The position numbers were made by a program, and so were the translations under genes. The notes below the pieces were generated by a model, which was given only the letters and a program-made list of their open reading frames with translations, searched no databases and was not told where the DNA came from. Positions 57,767 to 64,000 of a stretch of 64,000 bases of DNA are shown here, piece by piece (the stretch's first letter is position 1; each line of letters opens with the position of its first letter). The stretch spans positions 1,302,001 through 1,366,000 of the forward strand of contig NZ_JAJEJR010000001.1 in the NCBI RefSeq assembly GCF_021390595.1, in the 5' to 3' direction. This stretch comes from Paraburkholderia sp. HP33-1. GTDB taxonomy: Bacteria; Pseudomonadota; Gammaproteobacteria; Burkholderiales; Burkholderiaceae.

Positions 57767-58674
57767 TGAACAACGACGATCTGGATTCCGGCCTTCCCGA
57801 CGAGCTCGATCTGCGCGTGCTGTCGGCCTATGTCGATGGCGAATTGCCGGATGATCAGCGCGCCGCGATCGAAACGCAGCTTGGCCAGCATCCGCAGGCT
57901 GCCGCCCGCGTCGCCGCGTGGCGCGCGCAGAAGGCGGCGCTGCGCGCGCTGTGCGGCGTGCCGAGCGGCGATGCGGGACAAGCGCAAGCAGGGCAGCAGG
58001 CGCACGATCAGCAGCAGGACGCTGAACCCGGCGGGCGACATCACGCAGGCAGCCCGGCCGCGGCGGCGGAGGAGCCGCCCTTCATCATCGTGCGTCGTAC
58101 GCGGCCGTGGTGGCAGCGCGCGGGTCTCGCCGCCTGCTGGCTCGCGGCCGGCGCCGGGCTCGCGCTGGCGCTCGGTCCGCTTGCGCCGCGCCTGACCGGC
58201 GGCGCGTGGAGCGGCTTCGGCGCCCAGCCGGCCGGCTGGGCGCAGCGCGCGGACATCGCGTACGCGGTGTACTCGCCGGAGCGGCGTCATCCGGTCGAAG
58301 TCGCCGCGAGCGAAGAGGCGCATCTGATCACGTGGCTATCGAAGCGGCTGAACCGTCCGCTGTCAGTGCCGTCGCTGCAGGAGTATGGTTATTCGCTGGT
58401 AGGCGGCCGGCTGTTGCCGGGCGAGGCGGGGCCGGCAGCGCAGTTCATGTACGAGAACCAGGCCGGTGCGCGTCTGACGCTGTACGTGACCGGCATTGCG
58501 CGCGACGAAACCGCGTTCCGTCTGCTTCGCGATGGCGAGCGCCGCACCTTCTACTGGATCAGCGACGGCATGGGCTACGCACTGTCCGGCGCGATCGCGG
58601 AAGGCAAGCTGCGCGAGATCGCGATCGACGTGTGTAACGAGCTCGGTGGTAAGCCCGAGACGTGGCAGCAGTAG
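57766..58674 (+). CDS. Membrane-bound anti-sigma factor
   Basis: The 302-residue protein has an N-terminal cytoplasmic domain (LSAYVDGELPDDQRAAIETQ) like anti-sigma factors that bind ECF sigmas. No His-Cys-Cys zinc motif is seen in it. A membrane helix follows (AGLAACWLAAGAGLALALGP, about residues 122-141). The C-terminal 150 residues (VYSPERRHPVEVAASEEAHL, TWLSKRLNRPLSVPSLQEYG) resemble the extracytoplasmic sensor domain of FecR-independent anti-sigma proteins. It should hold the sigma factor at the membrane until an envelope or oxidative signal arrives. Confidence 0.88.
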   Translation: MNNDDLDSGLPDELDLRVLSAYVDGELPDDQRAAIETQLGQHPQAAARVAAWRAQKAALRALCGVPSGDAGQAQAGQQAHDQQQDAEPGGRHHAGSPAAAAEEPPFIIVRRTRPWWQRAGLAACWLAAGAGLALALGPLAPRLTGGAWSGFGAQPAGWAQRADIAYAVYSPERRHPVEVAASEEAHLITWLSKRLNRPLSVPSLQEYGYSLVGGRLLPGEAGPAAQFMYENQAGARLTLYVTGIARDETAFRLLRDGERRTFYWISDGMGYALSGAIAEGKLREIAIDVCNELGGKPETWQQ

Positions 58675-58738
58675 CGGGCGCCAGCGCGCGAATCGCTGAT
58701 CGCGCCCGTGCCCGCCGGTTGCCCGACAAGGAGACCTC

Positions 58739-60316
58739 TTGCCCCAGACGCTGCCGCCCAACCTGTCCGCCGCGCAGTTCGATCGCGCGCTCGCCGGCTG
58801 GCGCGCGATAGTCGGCGACCCGCACGTGGTGAACTCCGACGCCGGCCTCTCCGCCTATCTCGATCCGTTCGCGCCCGGCGAGCCCGGCGCATTTGCCGCG
58901 AGCGCCGCGCTGCTGCCCGCGTCAGTCGATGAAATCCGCGCGGTGCTGCGCATCGCCAACCAGTACCGGATTCCGCTATGGACCGTGTCGACCGGGCGCA
59001 ACTTTGCGTACGGCGGCGCGGCGCCGCGTCTGACCGGTTCGGTCGTGCTCGACTTGCAGCGCATGAACCGCATCCTCGAAGTGAATGAAACGCTTGCCTA
59101 TGCGCTCGTCGAACCCGGCGTCAGCTATTTCGACCTGTACGCGCATCTGCGCGACAAGGGCTGCAAGCTCTGGGTCGATCCGCCCGCGGCCGGCTGGGGC
59201 AGCGTGGTCGGCAACACGCTCGAGCGCGGCTTCGGCTATACCGACTACGGAGATCACGCGGCCGCGCAATGCGGGATGGAGGTGGTGCTCGCCAACGGCG
59301 ACGTGCTGCGCACCGGCATGGGCGGCATCGAGATCGGCACCGCGTGGCAGCTGTATCAGCCGGGCTATGGACCCTCGTTCGATGCGATGTTCATGCAGTC
59401 GAACTACGGCGTCGTCACGAAGCTCGGCGTGTGGCTGATGCCGGCGCCGGCTTCCTATCTGCTCGGCGAAATCCAGTTTCGTCGCGAGGCGGATCTGGAG
59501 GCGATCGTCGAGATTCTGCGGCCACTGCGCCTTGACGGCACGATCCGCAATCATGCGGTGATCGAGGGCGGCTTGCGGCGCGCGGCGAGCCTGTCGGCGC
59601 GCCAGCAGTGGTACGACGGCGCGGGCGCGATGCCCGAGGCCGCTGTGCAGGCCATGCTCGACAAGCTCGGCGTCGGGCGCTGGAACCTGCATTTCGCTCT
59701 GTACGGCACGCCCGAGCTGATCGACGCGCGCTATGCGCTGATCGAGCACGCCTTCGCGCGCGTGCCGCAGGCGCGGCTAGCGGCGGCGCGTTATGCGGGC
59801 GATGCACAGCCCACAGGCGGCGGCGACCGCAACATGGCCGGCATTCCGGCGATGACCGCGTTTCGCATGCTCGACTGGCGTGGCGGCGCGGGCGCGCACG
59901 TCGACTTTTCGCCGATCTGTCCGGCGACCGGGCGCGACGCGATGCGCCAGTACACGATGGTGAAAGCGCGCGCCGCGGAATATGGTTTCGACTACTACGG
60001 CGGCTTCACCGTGGGCGCGCGGCATCTGCATCACATCTTCGCGGCGATTTTCGATCGCGGCGACGCGAACCAGGTCGAGCAGGCCGGCGCGCTGCTGCGC
60101 TCGCTGATGAGCGATGCCCGCGCGGCCGGCTATGGCGAATATCGCGCGCATCTCGCGTACATGGATTTTGCGGCCGCGCAATACAGCTTCAACGATGGCG
60201 CGTCGCTGCGCTTCGCGGAAACGCTGAAGGATGCGCTCGACCCGAACGGCATTCTCGCGCCGGGCAAGCAGGGGATCTGGCCGGCGGCGTGGCGTGACCG
60301 GCGAGGGTACACGTGA
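58739..60316 (+). CDS. Vanillyl-alcohol-oxidase/4-cresol-dehydrogenase family flavoprotein
   Basis: The 525-residue protein has the PCMH/VAO FAD-binding fold. The nucleotide loop is in GRNFAYGGAAPRLTGSVVLD near residue 88, followed by ALVEPGVSYFDLYAHL, GNTLERGFGYTDYGDHAAAQ and LANGDVLRTGMGG. Relatives oxidise para-substituted phenols such as p-cresol, eugenol or vanillyl alcohol. No cytochrome c subunit gene is adjacent, unlike p-cresol methylhydroxylase, so the electron acceptor is unclear. The start is TTG 58739 after AAGGAGA. The sigma/anti-sigma genes end 64 bp upstream on the same strand. Confidence 0.87.
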   Translation: MPQTLPPNLSAAQFDRALAGWRAIVGDPHVVNSDAGLSAYLDPFAPGEPGAFAASAALLPASVDEIRAVLRIANQYRIPLWTVSTGRNFAYGGAAPRLTGSVVLDLQRMNRILEVNETLAYALVEPGVSYFDLYAHLRDKGCKLWVDPPAAGWGSVVGNTLERGFGYTDYGDHAAAQCGMEVVLANGDVLRTGMGGIEIGTAWQLYQPGYGPSFDAMFMQSNYGVVTKLGVWLMPAPASYLLGEIQFRREADLEAIVEILRPLRLDGTIRNHAVIEGGLRRAASLSARQQWYDGAGAMPEAAVQAMLDKLGVGRWNLHFALYGTPELIDARYALIEHAFARVPQARLAAARYAGDAQPTGGGDRNMAGIPAMTAFRMLDWRGGAGAHVDFSPICPATGRDAMRQYTMVKARAAEYGFDYYGGFTVGARHLHHIFAAIFDRGDANQVEQAGALLRSLMSDARAAGYGEYRAHLAYMDFAAAQYSFNDGASLRFAETLKDALDPNGILAPGKQGIWPAAWRDRRGYT

Positions 60317-60364
60317 ACGACGCGTGCCAACTCGCACGGAAAACTGAACTGGACGTGCACGCCA

Positions 60365-60796
60365 ATGGATCGACGCACTTTCCTCGTCACCGGCGCGTGG
60401 CTCTCGACGGCCGCGGGCGGCGCATGGCCGTGGCTCGCGCAAGCCGCCGCGTGCGCTGATGCCACGCGCACGTTCGCGATCGTCGACTCGACGCTCGAAT
60501 GCGGCGCGTCGTTCGCGCGCTATGCCGCGCATCTTCGCTTGCCGACCTTCGAAACCGGCGACGATGCCGGCGTGCTCTGGTTCAGCACACTCGCGCCGCT
60601 GCTCGACGCCGGCAAAATCCCACCCGCGACGCCCTCGCTGATCGGCTTCACGCGCGCGTCTGATTACTTCGTCCTGCAACACCTCGCACTTCGCACGGGA
60701 CGCTTCGTCGAGCATCGTCACGAAGCGCGCGAGGGACCGCATGCAAGGCCCGTGTACGTGGCCTTCGCGCTGACGCCGCGCCGCACGCGCGGCTAG
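60365..60796 (+). CDS. Tat-signal exported protein, function unknown
   Basis: The 143-residue precursor begins with a twin-arginine signal (DRRTFLVTGAWLSTAAGGAW, cleavage near LAQAAA). The mature protein has no recognisable cofactor motif; two Cys lie near the new N-terminus (ACADATRTF and LECGAS). It is 48 bp after the flavoprotein gene on the same strand, so it may work with it in the periplasm, but no evidence for that exists in the sequence. Its TAG shares a CTAG with the convergent DUF1571 gene. Confidence 0.7.
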   Translation: MDRRTFLVTGAWLSTAAGGAWPWLAQAAACADATRTFAIVDSTLECGASFARYAAHLRLPTFETGDDAGVLWFSTLAPLLDAGKIPPATPSLIGFTRASDYFVLQHLALRTGRFVEHRHEAREGPHARPVYVAFALTPRRTRG

Positions 60797-61734
60797 AACT
60801 TATAGTCCTTGTTCTCCGGATCGAACGTCGCATCATCGAACGTCGCCGGCGTGATCTTCTCGAACACGATCCGCTCGAATATCTTGCCGTCGTTGTCATA
60901 AGACTCGACGCTGCGAAAGAACGGATGCCGTAGATCGAGCCCGAGCGTTTCCTTCTTCGCGTAGAACTGGGGTTGGCCGACCGGCGTTTCGAACGTGAAC
61001 GCGACGACGCGCACGCCGTCGATCGTCTTCACGGCGATCTGCGTCGAACGCGGCAGGCCGGCTTCGCTGTATTTCCTGCCTTCGCTCAGATATTGATCGG
61101 CGATGTACTCGATGCCGAGATCGCGCACGTTGTGATTCGATTGCGAGCGCGCGAGCGCACCGGTCAGCGACGTCCACAACGGCATCACGTTCATGATGCC
61201 GCCGAGGTGGCCGAGCATTTCGTCGCCGCGCGTCGACTCGTCGTAGATGATTTCCTGTCCCGCGTGCGCGCCGTCGGGCAGCCACTTTGCGTAGATTCGC
61301 AGCGGGTCGTGCGCGACGCGCACCAGCATGTGATCGGGCTCGTCGGGCCACTGGCCGTGAATGCGTTCGGAGCGCGACATCACGAACTCGTACGACGGGT
61401 AGCCGTGCGGCCCTTCCTTGATATAGCGCGGCAGCGCGAGCGGATCGAGCGACTGGAACACTGCGACCAGTTGCGCGTCGTCGAGCTTTTCGAGCAGGCC
61501 GCTTTGCTGCGCGGCCCGCAGCCATTTGACCTGCTGGTCGAGCCTCAGCTTGCCGACCTGAGCGGCCGGCGTGACCGGCGGCTTGACGGCGCTTGCGGCG
61601 TCGGGTGGAGGAGGGGGATCGTCGTTCTGTGCGTAGGCCGCGGGTACCGAAAGCAGGGCGAGCGCGACGAGCAGTGCACTCGTCGGTAAGCGTTGTCGCA
61701 GGCGGTGCGAACGGGCGGACATGCGCTGCTTCAT
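60793..61734 (-). CDS. Exported DUF1571-family protein
   Basis: The 313-residue precursor has a signal peptide (ALLVALALLSVPAAYA, cleavage near residue 35) and a DUF1571 region: PDEPDHMLVRVAHDPLRIYA, then KWLPDGAHAGQEIIYDESTRG and DEMLGHLGGIMNVMP. The function of the family is not known; its lipocalin/LolA-like barrel is a guess. I start at ATG 61734 with GGAG 8-11 bases upstream; the frame is open to 61797. It lies 96 bp downstream of fadD on the same strand. Confidence 0.83.
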   Translation of the reverse strand: MKQRMSARSHRLRQRLPTSALLVALALLSVPAAYAQNDDPPPPPDAASAVKPPVTPAAQVGKLRLDQQVKWLRAAQQSGLLEKLDDAQLVAVFQSLDPLALPRYIKEGPHGYPSYEFVMSRSERIHGQWPDEPDHMLVRVAHDPLRIYAKWLPDGAHAGQEIIYDESTRGDEMLGHLGGIMNVMPLWTSLTGALARSQSNHNVRDLGIEYIADQYLSEGRKYSEAGLPRSTQIAVKTIDGVRVVAFTFETPVGQPQFYAKKETLGLDLRHPFFRSVESYDNDGKIFERIVFEKITPATFDDATFDPENKDYKF

Positions 61735-61830
61735 GAATCTCTCCAGAAAGTGACTCGGCCGCTCATGCAACCCGGCGAGGCAAAGGCAACGCAACAAAGT
61801 AATAACGCTCTGAAGCAGCGCTTATTCCCG

Positions 61831-63576
61831 TCAGGCAGACTTCTGCTTCGCGAGTTCCTCGTCGCGCAACGCGCGGCGCAGAATTTTGCCGACGTTGGTT
61901 TGCGGCAGCTCGTCGCGGAACTCGACGAGCTTCGGCACCTTATAGCCGGTCAGATTCTTGCGGCAGTACGCGATCACCTGCTCGGCGGTGAGCGTCGGCG
62001 CGCGCCGCACGATGAAGACCTTCACACGCTCGCCCTGCGTGGGGTCGGGCACGCCGATCGCCGCGACTTCGCGCACATCCGGATGCGCGGCGATCACGTC
62101 CTCGATTTCATTCGGATACACGTTGAAGCCCGACACGATGATCATGTCCTTCTTGCGATCGATCAGCCGGATAAAGCCGCGCGAATCCATCACGCCGATA
62201 TCGCCGGTCGCGAGCCAGCCGTCGTCGTCGATGACCTTCGCGGTTTCCTCGGGACGGTTCCAATAGCCTTTCATGACCTGCGGACCCTTCACGCACAATT
62301 CGCCCGCTTCGCCGATATTGGCCCAACTGCCGTCGTCCTTTCTGAAGCGCACCTGCGTGGATGGCGCGGGCAGGCCGATCGAGCCTTCGAAGTCGCGCAG
62401 ATTGGACAGATCGACAGGATTCATCGATACGATCGGCGAGCACTCGGTGAGCCCGTAGCCTTCGACGATCGGCTTGCCCGTCACCGCCTTGAAGCGCTCG
62501 GCGACGGCTTTCTGCGTCGCCATGCCGCCCGCCATCGCGAGCTTCAGGTCGGAGAAGTCACGCCGGCAGAATTCCTCGTTGTCGAGGAACGCGTTATAGA
62601 GCGTGTTGACCGCGGTCATGCCGGTGAATTTCTCGTGACGGATGATCATCATCACGCGCTTCATGTCGCGCGGATTCGCGATCAGAATGTTGCGCCCGCC
62701 GAGCCCCATGAAGATCAGCGCGTTCAGGGTCAACGAGTAGATGTGATAAAGCGGCAGGGGAGTGAGCACCGTTTCGCCTTCGCCGGACAGCTGTCCCGCG
62801 GCCCACGCCTTCGCCTGCAACAGATTGGCGATGATGTTCCGGTGCGTGAGCATTGCGCCTTTCGCGATGCCCGTGGTGCCGCCCGTGTATTGCAGGAACG
62901 CGATGTCTTCATGGGTCGCGTTCACCGGCGTGAGCGGCCGCGAATAACCGCTTGATAGCGCTTTCAGCAGCGACACCGCCTGCGGCAGCTTGTAGGCGGG
63001 CACCAACTTCTTGACGTGACGCAACATGAAATTGAGCAGGCGCCCCTTCGGATTCAGGCCGTCGGCGAGCAGATCGCCGAGGCCGGTCACGATCACGTTG
63101 CGCACCTTGGTACGCGGCAATGCATCTTCGAGCGTCTTCGCGAAGTTCTCGAACACGATGATCGTCTGGGCGCCGCTGTCTTTCAGCTGATGCGCGAGTT
63201 CGCGCACCGTGTAGAGCGGATTCACGTTGACGACCACGGCGCCCGCCTTGATCGCGCCGAACAGCGCGACTGGATACTGGAACGTGTTCGGCAGCATGAT
63301 CGCGACGCGCTCGCCCGGCTGCACGCCGATGCTTTGCAGGTACGCGGCAAACGCGCTCGCCTTACGGCCCAGCTCGCCGTACGTCAGTTTCGCGCCGACG
63401 CTCACGTAGGCGACGCGCTCGCGGAACTGCGCGGTGCATTCGTCGAAGAACTGGCCGATCGACTCGTATTGCGTGACGTCGATATCGCGCGGCACGTCGT
63501 GCGGGTAGGACGCGTACCAGATGCCGTCGGTGTTCGGCGCGTGCATTTGCGGCGGGGCCTGGGTGGGCTGGATCAT
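61831..63576 (-). CDS. fadD: Long-chain fatty acyl-CoA ligase FadD
   Basis: The 581-residue enzyme activates long-chain fatty acids to acyl-CoA at the inner membrane. ATP-binding motifs are YTGGTTGIAKGAMLTHRN near residue 227 and YGLTECSPIVSMNP near residue 370, and the FACS signature is TGDIGVMDSRGFIRLIDRKK near residue 450. The length fits the family (E. coli 561). An AGGAG site precedes ATG 63576; ATG at codon 11 is an alternative. It follows the thiolase gene by 36 bp, so both probably belong to one beta-oxidation operon. Confidence 0.95.
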   Translation of the reverse strand: MIQPTQAPPQMHAPNTDGIWYASYPHDVPRDIDVTQYESIGQFFDECTAQFRERVAYVSVGAKLTYGELGRKASAFAAYLQSIGVQPGERVAIMLPNTFQYPVALFGAIKAGAVVVNVNPLYTVRELAHQLKDSGAQTIIVFENFAKTLEDALPRTKVRNVIVTGLGDLLADGLNPKGRLLNFMLRHVKKLVPAYKLPQAVSLLKALSSGYSRPLTPVNATHEDIAFLQYTGGTTGIAKGAMLTHRNIIANLLQAKAWAAGQLSGEGETVLTPLPLYHIYSLTLNALIFMGLGGRNILIANPRDMKRVMMIIRHEKFTGMTAVNTLYNAFLDNEEFCRRDFSDLKLAMAGGMATQKAVAERFKAVTGKPIVEGYGLTECSPIVSMNPVDLSNLRDFEGSIGLPAPSTQVRFRKDDGSWANIGEAGELCVKGPQVMKGYWNRPEETAKVIDDDGWLATGDIGVMDSRGFIRLIDRKKDMIIVSGFNVYPNEIEDVIAAHPDVREVAAIGVPDPTQGERVKVFIVRRAPTLTAEQVIAYCRKNLTGYKVPKLVEFRDELPQTNVGKILRRALRDEELAKQKSA

Positions 63577-63612
63577 CGGTTGTCTCCTGAAATGTTGGTA
63601 TCCGGCGTCGCG

Positions 63613-64000
63613 CTAGCGCTCCAGAATCGCGACCACCCCCTGGCCGCCCGCCGCGCAGATCGAGATCAGCCCGCGCGCGCTGCCGGCCGGTTTGTCGAGT
63701 TGCGAGAGCATCTTCGCGAGCGCGGCGACGATGCGCCCGCCCGTCGCCGCAAACGGATGGCCGGTCGCGAGCGAGCCGCCGTTCACGTTGAGCCTGGCGC
63801 GATCGATCGCGCCGAGCGCGCCGGTGAGGCCGAGCTGCGTGCGGCAATATTCGTCATCCTGCCATGCCGCGAGCGTGCACAAAAGCTGGGCCGCGAACGC
63901 TTCGTGGATTTCAAAGAGATCGAAGTCCTGCAAGGCGAGGCCCGCGCGCGCGAGCATGCGCGGTACCGCATAGGCGGGCGCCATCAGGAGGCCTTCCTTC
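63613..64000 (-). CDS. fadI: FadI-type 3-ketoacyl-CoA thiolase, C-terminal part (continues past the window)
   Basis: The frame ends at 63613 and runs open to the window edge, so only the last 129 residues are visible. Thiolase hallmarks are DLFEIHEAFAAQLL, NVNGGSLATGHPFAATGGRI with the active-site His, and ISICAAGGQGVVAILER with the C-terminal active Cys. The sequence resembles FadI-type thiolases, which cleave 3-ketoacyl-CoA in beta-oxidation. The fadD gene lies 36 bp downstream. Confidence 0.9.
   Translation of the reverse strand, partial: KEGLLMAPAYAVPRMLARAGLALQDFDLFEIHEAFAAQLLCTLAAWQDDEYCRTQLGLTGALGAIDRARLNVNGGSLATGHPFAATGGRIVAALAKMLSQLDKPAGSARGLISICAAGGQGVVAILER

Overview
The window is GC-rich chromosomal DNA from a betaproteobacterium, most likely Burkholderia or Paraburkholderia. 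The core gene order supports this: scpB-rluB-rimP-nusA-infB-rbfA-truB, then an EmrAB-type efflux operon, typA, the 2-oxoglutarate dehydrogenase genes sucA-sucB-lpdA and zapE. A second Hfq with a long tail, DUF2968 and the FUSC family fit the same group. I see no rRNA, tRNA, CRISPR array, prophage or complete insertion sequence. The genus is an inference from gene order and protein character.

Layout. Positions 1-8.5 kb: the end of an Ala/Ser-rich protein; an Rrf2 regulator next to an NAD(P)-binding reductase, each preceded by a similar palindrome; a large MscS-type channel; a cysteine dioxygenase divergent from a DecR-like Lrp regulator; a small membrane protein; and a FUSC transporter-like protein. 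8.7-17.8 kb: recC-recB-recD, joined by ATGA overlaps. 17.8-27.8 kb: a mixed set of small genes including arfB, an EAL phosphodiesterase, a YgiN-like monooxygenase, small exported proteins, a YdcF/SanA-like protein, a short protein related to IS5 transposase N-termini, a LysR regulator and an aminotransferase. 28.2-38.3 kb: chromosome segregation, rRNA pseudouridylation, ribosome maturation, transcription elongation and translation initiation. 38.4-43.4 kb: a marR-oprM/emrA/emrB efflux operon on the minus strand. 43.7-53 kb: typA, sucA-sucB-lpdA and zapE. 53.1-64 kb: a second IS5-N-terminus-like protein, DUF2147 and DUF2968 exported proteins, an Hfq2-like RNA chaperone, an ECF sigma/anti-sigma pair preceded by a tiny exported peptide, a vanillyl-alcohol-oxidase-family flavoprotein with a Tat-signal protein, a DUF1571 protein, fadD and the 3' end of a fadI-type thiolase.

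The items most worth a second look are: the ECF sigma locus, where a GGAATA-N16-CGTT element precedes a 45-residue exported peptide gene; two stand-alone proteins that look like domesticated IS5 transposase N-terminal domains; a good sigma70 promoter followed by an intrinsic terminator in the rimP-nusA-infB leader; the Rrf2 regulator with a near-identical palindrome at both its own gene and its neighbour; the DecR-like/cysteine dioxygenase pair with an Lrp-like box; hairpins in both gaps of sucA-sucB-lpdA; and an Hfq2 with an altered proximal RNA site.
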